The position numbers were made by a program, and so were the translations under genes. Shown here piece by piece: positions 49,790 through 60,715 of a stretch of 64,000 nucleotides of DNA. Where the stretch lies: the NCBI GenBank assembly GCA_004154925.1, contig QJNS01000005.1, positions 310,001 to 374,000 on the forward strand. Direction: 5' to 3'. This DNA comes from Monosporascus cannonballus (Eukaryota; Ascomycota; Sordariomycetes; Xylariales). Below the pieces are notes generated by a model that worked only from the letters and a program-made list of their open reading frames with translations, was not told where the DNA came from and did no database searches. The first letter of the stretch is position 1. Each line of letters opens with the position of its first letter.

Positions 49790-51266
49790 ATGCAACTAAT
49801 TAACGTTATTAACGGCGAACTGGAGGAGGTCTTCCCGGGGCGGGCGCCGCCTTACCCCATCCTCAGCCATGTCTGGGACGGCATCAACGAGGTAATTTTC
49901 CAGGAATGGGCCCGTCGCGATACCGATGAAGCCGTTAGAGGCAAATCCGGCTACCGGAAGATCGTTGGCGCGTGCCAACAGGCTATCAATGATGAACTGG
50001 GATGGCTTTGGTGCGATACCAACTGTATTGACAAGACGAGTTCCGCGGAGCTGAGCGAGGCTATCAACAGCATGTTCGCTTGGTATAAGTAAGTATTCTC
50101 CCCTGTAGAAAGAATATTTCTCTGCAAACGACTAACATTAAGTACAGGAACTTTCGAGTATGCTACGTCTATCTAGATGATATCGACATACGATCCATAC
50201 GAGCTATTAGAAGCAGCGGCTCAACCGCCAAGGGTTCGAAGAAGAATGTGGAAGAGAGCATCCCTGACTCGGTCGATACCGAGGATGTTCACCCTCTTCT
50301 CGCGAAAAGCCGCTGGTTCACTCGTGGCTGGACACTCCAGGAGCTCGTAGCGCCTTCCCATGAGGTTTTCTTCGCTAAAGACTGGTCCGCCCTTGGCGAC
50401 AGAAATCAGTTGTCCAGATCGATATCGGACATCACCAAAATACATATTGGCGCTTTGCGGGATTGATCGACAATCTGGCAGTATTCCGTTGCTCAGCGGA
50501 TGTCTTAGGCAGCTAATCGTCAAACGACCCGAGAGGAAGACATGGCTTATTGCCTGCCAGGGGTCCTTAGGATCCACATACCTCTGCTATACGGAGAAGG
50601 CAGTGCCGCTTTCCAGAGGCTTCAGCGGGCGATCATCAAAATGTCAGACGATCAGAGTATTCTCGCCTGGGGTGTGGATGATGCGGCAGCTGGGCCTTGT
50701 ACTGGAGCTTTGGCGTCAGCTCCAAAAGCGTTTGCCTCTTGTGGCTCAATCGTAAGGGATTATGGTATCAAGCGGGCTCCCTATGAAATAAAGAATTTAG
50801 GGATATCCATCGAGCTGCCCTTGGTCCAACACTGGCACGGAAACATTGTCTTAGACTTCACGGATTCGAGCAAGCGTATTTTCCAGGACGATTCTGTACA
50901 CAGATTTTAAAGCATCATGGCTCTGAACAGATTTCTCATGAAATTGTGCCGAGCCCAAAGTTCAGCACGGTCTTGTCGGTCTCTTGGGATATGCGCGGGC
51001 AACCAACCGGTTGGATGTACTCAACATTCACCGATTCGGACATGCAGTTTCCAAACCGACTGGCAAAAATGGATAGGTGGAGGTGTTCGTTGGAAAACGG
51101 TAAACCTAGTTCCATCGATGGCGTTGTAGGCCCGGCTGGTTTATTACGACATATCCACGAGGGACTGAGACATGACTTTGGGAATGCTTTCCGCGATGCG
51201 AAGTGCTCATCCAGTGCCCCGTCAAGCAAAGCCTCTACTCAGAAGCTGCAAAACCTTCACGGCTAG
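49790..51266 (+). pseudogene. HET-domain protein gene, broken (heterokaryon incompatibility type)
   Basis: HET proteins act in allorecognition and programmed cell death of fused fungal cells. Exon 1 49790-50088 and exon 2 from 50148, with a GTAAGT...GTACAG intron of 59 nt joining WYK to NFRVCYVYLDD. HET blocks visible: YPILSHVW...VIFQEW; WLWCDTNCIDKTSSAELSEA, then INSMFAWYK; SRWFTRGWTLQELVAPSHEV, then FFAKDW. In the same frame TGA stands at 50464-50466 and TAG at 50506-50508. The TAG falls at the family's near-invariant Trp (MS*AANRQTTREEDMAYC). The frame then stays open to 50910. A one-base frameshift near 50880-50905 is needed to continue into PSPKFSTVLSVSWDMRGQPT and onward to 51266. So there are at least three lesions. 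It was probably once a full HET protein without a STAND or ankyrin tail. Confidence 0.88.
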
Positions 51267-51491
51267 TCAGAATTGCTTATGGAGCTTATTTCCCGGGAAA
51301 GGCCGGAATGATGATGCTATGAATGCTGGAGACGGTATAGGGGCTAGCTAACTTCCGTATTCCGGGGCCACACTCCGCGGCAGCATGTGTGAGTTATTGA
51401 TAGCAAGGCTATATAAAGAAAGGGATCCCTATAATTACCACAAGGCCGCTTAGGGCCTATAATTATTGTGGTTATCTGCTTACTGGTTAAT
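51267..51491. other. Short spacer between two broken genes
   Basis: 225 bp between the 3' ends of two convergent pseudogenes. No feature seen. Confidence 0.5.
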
Positions 51492-52599
51492 TTACCGGAC
51501 CAATTGTGAAGGGAATGAACCTTGCCATTCTCTAATGATTTTCTCGGCCTCTTTTGATGCCCCAGCTCCATTATTAAACCTGCTATGGTACCCCTCTGCT
51601 CGACGCGCTTGAATCTTTAATAATTCTAAGGTCCATCGTGCACAGTTTCCAGCATTATCTAATAGAGGTCCCTCATGGTTGCGTCCAAGTACTTCCGCCA
51701 GTGTCTCTGCAAATAAAGGGCGCCTTCCTTGCTGGTTCTGGAATTGCCCAATGGCTGTCGTGTCAAGAAGTATTGTATTACTGGGAATTTCCCAATACGA
51801 CTCGAGTATGGCAATGGTATGGTGTATGTCGTGTCCCACGAGACATATGCTCTGTTGGCAATTTGATAATAAGCTGAAAATACGAGTTGTCAACCAGAAA
51901 CTGTGAAACCCTGCATCACACACAGAAGCATATAACTGAAGAAAAGGTGTATTAAAGGTTGCATGACCTCTAGAAAGTCTTCTATAGAAGGTGAAGGTGG
52001 TGAACCCTCCTTAAATACAGATAAAAACAGTGGTAGCCAAAAGATAAGAATACCGGAGTGGCCGAAACCATTTCCACTAGTCGGTTAGCTAACTAAGCCA
52101 TGGCGTAGCTAGGTTCAACAGAAACTCAGGTCTTGTTGGGAAATGATATCGGTTTCGCCGAAGAGGAAATTTTCGACACCGCATGGGGTCGAGGGATGGT
52201 CGATCTTGTCATCTTTTTCAAGCATGGCATGAAAAGTGGTTATCTGGCTTTGATTGTCAGATAACAATTCTGATACTCCGACTGCCGCCACTCGAGGATC
52301 GCTTTTGTCCTCCGTATTTATGTGGACAGCGATGAAGACGGTATGCGGGGCTATTCTTGTATGCCATAGGGCTATCAGTCTTTGGTTCTCCTCTTCGGCG
52401 GCGTTAATGGATGTTATCCTGTCGTCGGGTTCGGCATTCCAAAGGCTAGCAATTGTTTCGTAACCAAGTCTGTAATAGACCGGACAATGCGCAATAAAGG
52501 CGGATAAATCCAGCCTCCGAAAATAATTCCTTGTTCGTTATTCTGGAGCAACGAACCTGGTTGACGCACAGGAGATGTACTTTTTGATCTTCCCGGCAT
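51492..52599 (-). pseudogene. Gfd2/YDR514C-like exonuclease-fold gene split by a solo LTR
   Basis: Minus strand, two halves. Upstream half (about 52515-52126): RLGYETIASLWNAEPDD..., then HTVFIAVHINTEDKSDPRVA, then FLFGETDIISQQDLSF. Downstream half (51896-51492): WLTTRIFSLLSNCQQ-SICLVGHDIHHTIAILESYW and on to FPSQLVR. Removing the 219-bp LTR (51902-52120) and one copy of its GAAAC target repeat joins the halves in frame (DLSF-WLTTR). The pattern is the DEDDh-like Gfd2/YDR514C family. The expected catalytic D-x-E reads H-x-N here, so activity may have been lost even before insertion. The 5' end is unsure: the ATG at 52599 is in another frame, and an intron or frameshift must lie near 52520-52560. 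Function of the family is little known. Confidence 0.75.
51902..52120 (-). mobile_element. Solo LTR (219 bp) with 5-bp target duplication
   Basis: On the minus strand it runs TGTTGAACCTAG...GGTTTCACA (TG...CA). It is flanked by perfect direct repeats GAAAC (51897-51901 and 52121-52125). The other copy at 56610-56828 has the same length and only about 14 differences by eye. No internal retroelement sequence remains, so it is a recombination remnant. It is not strongly AT-shifted. Confidence 0.85.
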
Positions 52600-53295
52600 T
52601 ATGTTTGTGTATCATCATGGCTGAAGTTTACATCTTCAAGGGGCGGATAGCATTGAATATTTGTCCGAGCATTCCCCAAAAGAAGGGAATTTTCCTATGG
52701 TAAGAAAAGAAGAGCCCCTGGGGGATCTCCCCTGGTTGTAATGGAGTGGTAATACGATTTGGCAGCCCTTTGAGACTCGGTCACACCCCGGCCGGACCGC
52801 CGAATCTGTTTGCAAATCGCAAAGAGAATAGAACAATCAATTATCCTCGGTGATCGCCAGATTCGCCACTAATGGTTGGCTAGTCGACTTCCATCGGCGA
52901 AGCGCATACGGGCGCTTAATATTAGCAACTCAGATATTACGGGGGCTGAGACATGGCTTCTCGTCGTACAGCATTAACCTCTAGGACTACCTAGGGGATA
53001 TAGTAGGGAGGCACTCGGTCTGCGCCACATCTCGATACAACATATCCGCTTAGCCACAGCTTCAGCCATGCTACCAGGATAGGTACGGCGGCAACCCCCA
53101 CGCTAACATTGACTGATCTCCACCTGCCCCCATGGGGCGCCTCGCTCGCCAACATCTCAGCTGAGGTGAGGAATCCCATGTGCCCCCCGATTCCTAAAGC
53201 ATTCGTGGAAACCCATATTGTCCCTCCGTTTCTGACATTGTAGCGGCCTGTTGCAGCCGACAGAACGCATTGTCGGTAGATATGCCCTCGCTTCA
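52600..53295. promoter_or_regulatory. Upstream region of the C2H2 factor gene
   Basis: About 700 bp with no supported gene. It contains the divergent promoters of the broken exonuclease gene and the zinc-finger gene. The open frame of the latter extends upstream of ATG 53296 only through a TTG, so I treat that part as leader. Confidence 0.45.
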
Positions 53296-55943
53296 ATGGC
53301 GACCCAGCAACCAGCATCGTTGGGCGGGGGCCCTTATAAACGCGCCAGCCGTAAAGGCGCGCCCCAGAAGTTCCACTGCACGTGGCCGGGCTGCGACAAG
53401 AAATATTCGAGGGCCGAACATCTTCAGAGACATCAATTGAATCGTATGGCTTAAGGCTCGGCCCGCGTAGTGGGTCCCGTAAGGTGATGAACCACGATGC
53501 TAATTAACCTATAGATGAGCCCAAGGAGATCTACAAGTGCGATGTACCGGAGTGCAACCAGATGTTTGTCCGTCCGGACCTGCTGGCGCGACACAGGAAA
53601 CGTCATTCCGCCTCCTATGTGCCGAGAAACCGGGCAAGCAGCTTCAGCATAACCCCTAACGTTAATGAGCAGCCGGCAAATGGACCATCAGTGGCACCAC
53701 CGTCAAATGTCGCGAATGCTTCCAATTGGAGGCCCCCCGTCTCAACGCAGCAGACAATTAGTGCACCGCGTAATGCCTCCATCCTGCTGACATCAGAGTC
53801 GCCATCGCAGCTTGCCCTCTCCACGATGACAGGAGCAGTGGACAGTCATATCACCCGGGATAAACATTGGATGTCCTCTTCAATGGACGGAGTGAATGTC
53901 GTCCATCCGAGACCAGGTTTCTATAGCCGTGATCCTACAACGATGCATGCTCAATCAACCTTTGCCCCCTACCGCGGTGTCCAAGTCCCGTCTGCCAGTG
54001 ATCCGGACGGCGGGAACGCGAACGGGAACTTCGCCGCGTGGCTTTTCGATTCACGACAGAATTTCGGCGAATTTAACATGGCCAGTAGCTTTTTCCAGGA
54101 GGGAGGGTTGGAGTCTCCGTTTGACAACAATCTCCACTACGACCAGGAATCACTCACTAGCGGGAGATCTCAGATCGATCCGACCCCACCGCAACAGTCA
54201 GATGCGCCAGACAACCTAATACCAGAGTTCCGCCGTCAGGAAGTCCTGAGATGGGTGCGGTCCTTCAGTCAGAGACGGACCAAGCCTGATCCGCTCCTGG
54301 AGAACGCCCTTTCCGAGGTCGGTGGTGACATCCCGGGTCTAAGCCTCGAACTTCTCCGTAACTGTATGCGGCACTACTGGGAGATCGTGTCTCCGCGTGT
54401 GCCGATTGTTCACGAACCGACATTCTCTCCTACGCGGTGCTCTATCTTCCTCCTCCTGGTTATGATCGCGCTAGGCGCCGCTCAGATTAACAATCAGGAT
54501 TCCACCGGGCGGTCAAAGGACTGTGGAGCCTTAGCCGATTTAATAATCTGGGATGTCCGGTCCGAGATTCTCGAGACTGAAGATGCGTCGCCGCCAGTGG
54601 ATTTGTGGGTCGCACAGGCGTTGCTGCTCCTGGAGTTCTACGAGAAGATGTACTCGTCACGGAAGCTACACGAGAGAGCCCACATCTATCATCCGGTTAC
54701 TCTGAATTTACTGCGGCGAGGCAGTCCTCTCATAGGCAGAGCCGGTTCCGAGTCGCCATCAGACGCACAGAATGACGAGGAGCACCCGGCGACTACTGAC
54801 AGACGGACTTGGTGGACGCGATGGGCAGACACCGAGGCTATGCATCGAGTAGTATTCGCCGCGTTCATGATGGATATCGTTCACGCCGCTATGTTTGGGC
54901 ATACTGCTGACATGGCGTCCCACGAGATCCGTCTGCCTCTGCCTTGTGACGATTCTTTATGGTCGGCCCCGAGCCCGGAAATCCTTCGCCAACAAGAAGC
55001 TCATCTTAGAGGGTATGGAGTTAGGCCGTTGTCCTTCCTGGATTGTTTGAAGAACGCTATACATGGGAAAGAAGTCAAGACGCACTCGTTCGGTCGAATG
55101 ATAATCATGTGCGGTCTCCTAAGTGTGGGCTGGCATCTGCGTCATCGCGAAACGCACCTCAAGTGGCTGGAAACTTCGCCGAACTCGGCGGATACAAGGG
55201 AGAAGTGGTGTAGGATGCTCCTCAAGGCATTCGATGACTGGAAGTCTAGCTTTGACCAGGCCATGGGCGCAATCGACTCCGAGGCCGACGGGTCCAGCCA
55301 ACAGTCCGGGTCGAACGGGTTAATCCAGAGTGCGGCTGTTTTATACCATCTTGCACATATCAGTCTCTACATCGACATTGTCGACTGCCAAGTGTTCGCT
55401 AAAGCAACGCGCTTACTAGGCAGAAAGGTCTCTACGAGAGACTATGCTAACGTCGTCACCCGAATGAGGGCATGGGGAGCCCAACTTTCAACCCGCCATG
55501 CTATACTTCATGCATTTCGGCTGCTTTATCGAGTCCTAGTGGACCCTCGCCAGAAAAGGAGGACAGGCTATCAGAATGCCGGAAGCGCATATGGAATTCA
55601 GTATTCATGCCGCAACGATCCTGACCCCCACCGGCCCTGGGTCGTATACTACGCTACCCTGTCTATCTGGTCCTTTGTTTGCGCGCTGGACCAGTCTTCA
55701 AATGCACCTCGCCCGTTTTCCACGCACGTGAAGCCCACTCCAAGCGGAATCCACGAGTATCTCTCCCGCGTTGCGAAGCTCGCTGAGCTTGACGTCGCCA
55801 CCTCGAGACAACTCTCAGACGGACTGCCCGAACTGCTTGATGCGATTGGTCTTCTGGCATCCGAATCGCATTCCGAGATCTTGCAAGAGGCGCACGGGCG
55901 CCTGGAGGTATGCAGGGAGTTGCTTACCGCGGGCGCGTCTTGA
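53296..55943 (+). CDS. C2H2 zinc-finger transcription factor with fungal_trans-type domain
   Basis: Two exons, 53296-53443 and 53515-55943, 71-nt intron (GTATGG...CTATAG with CTAAT branch); 858 aa. Finger 1: C28-x4-C33...H46-x3-H50 (FHCTWPGCDKKYSRAEHLQRHQLNH region), its last His codon being split by the intron. Finger 2: C58-x4-C63...H76-x3-H80. Fusion across the intron is required for finger 1, which fixes the gene model. A Ser/Pro-rich linker (~85-210) leads to a fungal_trans-like middle homology region starting near MRHYWEIVSPRVPIVHEPTF. This pairing of two C2H2 fingers with fungal_trans is common in Pezizomycotina. It is intact although both sides carry solo LTRs and broken genes. Targets unknown. 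Confidence 0.9.
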
Positions 55944-56609
55944 ACAAAGGGCTTCGAGTTCATCAATGGTGCCACTTTTTTTTATACCTCCAGAGCCACG
56001 CCGGATCCGGATATATGGAACAGCAGCCCTTGGGTTCGGAATATTTGTCCCGGAACAAGTTGTCAGTCGGTTCTGACTAGTCCTGCTACACCGGCCCGTT
56101 ATAACCCACAGGGAAATCTACGGATATTATATACATTTACCCTCCCAGTTGCCTACGATGCCTCATTTCCTCTAAAGCGAGGCTTTAAGTTCAACATGGC
56201 ATACACACTCCATACTAACAACTTCGTAGTTATGCGATGACGGTTTCCTGTTCAACCGTCACATCTTAGTTCCTGGAGCAAGTTTAAGAGGAGGGTTCGG
56301 GTAATACGGGTGGGAGCACTACGCTTTGACTCGTTCATCTTGATCAGTCTCTGGTCTACAAGCCAAGCTAGGCCTCAGATGTCCGACTGGTCGCACGCTT
56401 ATCCTGTATAATAGTTAGTTATGGCTTAGCCAGTCCGCAAAGGAGTATCGGACATATAAAAGCTGGGCACATACGAAGAGTGGTTCACCAATGATGGAGC
56501 CATTCATGCCGAGAGCATTAGTGCGTTGATGGCAGTAATGGCAGTATACGCGAGCGTTTGAACCAGTCTCTCGGGCTAGTATTCACCTTGTATGTCTTAA
56601 CTTAGCTAT
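55944..56609. other. 3' flank of the C2H2 factor gene, no gene seen
   Basis: About 670 bp without recognisable coding sequence or repeats. Confidence 0.5.
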
Positions 56610-56828
56610 TGTTGAACCTAGCAGCGCCATGGCTTAGTTAGCTAACCGACTAGTGGAAATAGTTTCGGCTACTCCGGTATTCTTATCTCTTGGCTACCAC
56701 TGTTTTTATCTGTATTTAAGGAGGGTTCACCACCTTCACTTTCTATTGAAGACCTTCTAGAGGTCAGGCAGCCTTTAATACACTTCTCCTTCAGTTATAT
56801 GCTTCTGTGTGTGATGCAGGGTCTCACA
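56610..56828 (+). mobile_element. Second solo LTR of the same family, inverted
   Basis: Runs TGTTGAACCTAG...GGTCTCACA on the plus strand, 219 bp like the copy at 51902-52120. Flanks are GCTAT on the left and GCCCT on the right, so no clean target duplication remains. A TATA-like CTGTATTTAAGG lies in the middle of the LTR. Confidence 0.75.
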
Positions 56829-57215
56829 GCCCTCAACCTCTGGATCATTCCCACCACCCCGTCCAACCTTTCATGAGGGTGATCGCAACCGCAACCAGGG
56901 GTCGGCCTTGGGCCTCCTTTTGGGACCAGGGTCCCCATTTTCGATCCCTTTGATGAAATCCCCGAGATTATGTTATAATTGAATCTTTCCGTGTCTGGAA
57001 GCAGTAGTCCCTTGCGTAATGCTGCTCCTGAGAACGGACTGTACCGCGTCGACAAACATCCTGTTAAACCCTATTAAAGTCTAACCTCGGTCCCCACATA
57101 TGAATGACCCTAACAATGAATAGCCAAAACACATACAAATTGAGAGTAACCTGTATGTTCCAAAGCCTTTTAATAACGCAATAACGTATTTCTTGATAAA
57201 ATGAAGCTATTTAGG
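56829..57215. other. Spacer before the pogo relic; possible terminal repeat
   Basis: No gene seen. AAGTCTAACCTCGGTCCCC at about 57077, preceded by TA, looks like a Fot/pogo-type transposon end, but the partner end lies outside the window, so it cannot be tested here. Confidence 0.3.
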
Positions 57216-58389
57216 CTATTTAGATTTGCGCTGTCTTTTTTTAGCAGGCTGCTTTTTAATATAATTATTAATTGGAACCTGATTACCAGCCTTTATAGGC
57301 TTTAAACGTTTAATAGCTTTGTTCTCAGCTAACCTGATATCTGATAAATTCGCAAAAATCTTATTCGGTTGCTTAGCGACAATTTGGCGTTTGCAACCTT
57401 CGTATTTCTCGAATTTCGTTCGCAGGAACTAATTGTCATAAGGGAAAATAACGTTTTCGATATTAAGATTATTAAGCCCTTTAGCAGCTTTAATTATTAC
57501 CTTCCGTATATCGCAAAACGCCTTTGCCTAATTACGTAAGGCCGTTCGCATACTGTTCCGTAACTTTAAGGCCCTGTAAAAAATATATACGATTTCGTTC
57601 TGGCTGTTAATTACTTGTTCCGGGGGTGTTTTCGGCTTAAAGGCCGGCTAGAGTGTTAGTTCGGCATCTCTTAATACCATTTCGAATTTAAAAAGAAATA
57701 AACCGGTATAATACCATCCAACTTTAATGTTTTCGTCGGTAAAACCAATTTTAGTAGCTTTGTAATACGTTTTAAGCATATGGCGTTTATATTCGGAAGT
57801 TATTACAAATAATCCGCTGGCCTTTCGCAAAGCGATACGATATTCTTTTTTGAATACGGAAAATACGATAACGTCGAACGGCTAAAAGTTATTATTCGAA
57901 TAAGGTGCAAAATATATAAGGACGACTTTATTTTCAAAGCATTTTTACATTAAAGTAAAAAATACATATATAACATAGCTATCTAAGATAAATAACGGTT
58001 ATTTATTATGGAAACAAAGCTTAATTTCTGAAAAAAAAATTTTAATTATTTTAATGTAATAAGGGTATTAATTTAGCCTTTCGAAATTAACGTATATTCG
58101 ACTTTTTCGATATTTTCGGATAATTATTACTTTTAAACGGTAAAACCATTAAAGCTATATGCCGCCGTATTTTCCCCATATATAAAGCCGATATATTCGA
58201 AAATAAATAATCATAACGTTATCTCCGACTTTTTAAGTTTCGCGCAAACCATTTCCGAAAATCTTACAACCGTTTCATTAACTTATTTTCTCTTTTAAAC
58301 GCCCGTTTTATCCATATTATATTTATTCGTAAACTTAATTTTGTATTTAGTTCGGACGGCGGCGAGGAAAAAGAAAAATTTGCGAATAT
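57216..58389 (-). pseudogene. pogo/Fot-type DDE transposase, C-terminal part, RIP-mutated
   Basis: Minus-strand reading: IKFTNKYNMDKTG (about 58310-58350, first catalytic Asp region of the YNMDETG motif); APYSNNNF*PFDVIVFSVFK (about 57870-57930; family LPPHSSHLLQPLDVGVF); then an open 60-codon stretch with NIKVGWYYTGLFLFKFE (family GFRATGLYPFNPE). A Lys-rich C-terminus ends RQRKSK at stop 57216-57218. Several stops interrupt the frame. The N-terminal side is cut by the copia element at 58390 and continues at 63886. Confidence 0.8.
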
Positions 58390-58553
58390 TGTCAGCTAGC
58401 CAGGTGTGCTATAGCACACCAAATACGGAAAGGTCACCTTTTGATCGGAACATATATACTCCGTTGCTAAGCTACACAAAAGTGGTACGCGTTACGAAAA
58501 CGTACGCAATTAGCGGAATACAATAATGCAATTAATATCCTCTATATCTAATA
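58390..58553 (+). repeat. Left LTR of the copia element
   Basis: Starts TGTCAGCTAGCCAGG and ends near TCTATATCTAATA. Contains a perfect 18-bp palindrome at 58403-58420. Differs from the right LTR chiefly by C/T and G/A transitions. Confidence 0.85.
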
Positions 58554-58662
58554 ATTAAAAGTCTTATTCGTTTAAGTCATATATATATTTATTAATTAGC
58601 TGTTGTTAAAATAATATAAACGATATATTAATAACAGTTATTAATATATTTCAATATTAATA

Positions 58663-58800
58663 ATGGCGACCGTACTTTTAACGTCCTTAATTATTTACAA
58701 AGGATCTAAGAATTAGAACCGCTTTAAAGGCGAACTCCAGTTTAAAACGTACGCACTTAATATTTAAAATTTTATCGATTCTAATTAATTACTTCCGTAA
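58663..58800 (+). pseudogene. copia gag N-terminal relic
   Basis: From ATG 58663 the frame reads MATVLLTSLIIYKGSKN*NR, then FKGELQFKTYALNI*NFID. This matches the fungal copia gag start (KGSKNW..F...L...L...W.FI) with stops at both Trp positions. Confidence 0.65.
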
Positions 58801-60429
58801 CCTATTAAACCAATAAAACCCGACATAACCTTTTATCCCAAAAAACAAATTCGTTATACGGCATATTTCAATATCTTATTATTGTTTTTATCGTTCGGAG
58901 GAATTACCGAAAAAATTAATTTTACGGAATATCTAATAAATACTTTTAAAATAACGACCGAAAATAAATAAGCCTATAATCAGGATTTTACGGCATATAT
59001 TTATAAGGATCGTAAGTACGAAAATTTCTGTAAAAACTATAACGATCTTATAAAATAAATCCTAAAGTCGGTATTTCTAGCGATTAAAAAGATAAATTTC
59101 CTTTTTAGAAAAAACTTATAAGAAATATACGTGAAGTTATTTAAATTTAATAAGGTATACGATAACAGGTTCGTGATTAATATTTAACGAAAATACTGCA
59201 AACGATTAAAATAAGCTTTGAAGTCGGCGAAAAAGCTAAATAAATAAATCGTAAAATAGCAGGAAGTTATAGTCCTAGAATAACGATATAATATTCTAAA
59301 AACGAAAATAACAATTATATAGATTAACGACTTATATACAGTATTAGCCCTTATTATAAGGACCTGGATAACTATTTTCCAAATAATAAAAAAAACTAAA
59401 ATCGATAACGGGTCGATTAATTATCAAAAAGTGGCTGCCAGCCTTTTGGACCATTAGAATATAACTTATTAACAACTGTTAAAAAGTCTTAAAGCAGTAT
59501 TTCCAACCTTTTACGGAGCTTCCGTAAATTCCATTAATTAAGATAATTTTAATTAGGACGAAATCCAATTTATTAACCAATAATTACGGGGCAAAGCCTT
59601 AAAACAAATTCCAAAACGAGGTAGTCGTAAAAGTTTATATGTGGACCGAAATAGCAGCAAGCTAAAACGTAATAAATTAAATATTTATGGTACCCGTTAT
59701 AAGGTTTAAATATATTTTTATTACGGATTATCCTAATAATATTATATTTTCCTTAAAAAAGCCTCAGAAAACGTTTACTTTAACGAAATTATACCCATTT
59801 ATTTTAAAAAAATAGGATAACTTTTAATTAATTTTTAAAGGAAAAAATTAACCGGTTGTTAAAAGGTATGGAAAATTAATTATTTAAAAAATAAAATAAT
59901 TCCCAGAAAAAGTAAAACAGGTATTAACGTGCTTCGTGATTAATTACGCGTATAACGTAATAAATATTTCGTTTTATTCCTTAAAAAATCTTTTATTTCG
60001 GATTTAAAATCGACGATATATATATTTAATATAATTAATAAAGTTTTTAATTATAAACCTATTATATAAGGCGATGAAATATACGTAGGCAATAATTTTA
60101 TCCCGATTAATAGTTACGAAAAAATAAATATATTATTTTAAAGCTTTAACGGTATAAAAGCGTTAAATTTATACGATATAACGTATTATAAGTATTTCGC
60201 ATATAATTTAATATTATTTTAATAATTTCGAAAAACGACATTAATAAGATAATAAAAAAATGAATAATTATATTCCAAATAAATATAATTAGATTATTAT
60301 TATGTTAATAAATAAGTTTAATTAATTCGTTTTTAAAAATATAGATATAATAACTTTTAACGTAATACTTATAGTTTATAAACGAAACGATAATTTAAAG
60401 ATTATGAAATTATTACGTATTAGCGATAA

Positions 60430-60715
60430 AATTATATGGTATTTATATTTAGGTTATCCAGGCCGTAAAATAATCGTTTAATTTTTATTTTATTTGAAAG
60501 GAATACGATTAAAAGATTTTATAACGGTCGAATATTAAGCTTGCGGTAAAACAAAAATTAAAACGTAAATATATCGTATACCGAAAAACGGAACTTTTTG
60601 ATTAAGCTAAAAAATAGCCGTCGATTTTACGGATTTCGAAAAAGATCCGAAAAAATATAAATATGTAATATTCGTTATCGATAAGTACTTAATTTATATT
60701 TAAGATATTTACTTT
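60430..60715 (+). pseudogene. copia gag-pre-integrase and integrase core relic
   Basis: IIWYLYLGYPGRKII (about 60432-60478) corresponds to LWHLRLGHPGRKII with His-to-Tyr changes in the zinc-binding region. Then AVDFTDFEKDPKKYKYVIFV (60616 on) followed by IDKYLIYI is the integrase core start, with the first catalytic Asp preserved. Confidence 0.75.

Noticed and set aside
51902..56828. Inverted 219-bp repeats as terminal repeats of a large DNA transposon carrying the C2H2 gene
   Set aside because: Each repeat has its own TG...CA ends and one has its own 5-bp target duplication, so they are separate solo LTRs; the gene between is an ordinary fungal factor with no transposase.
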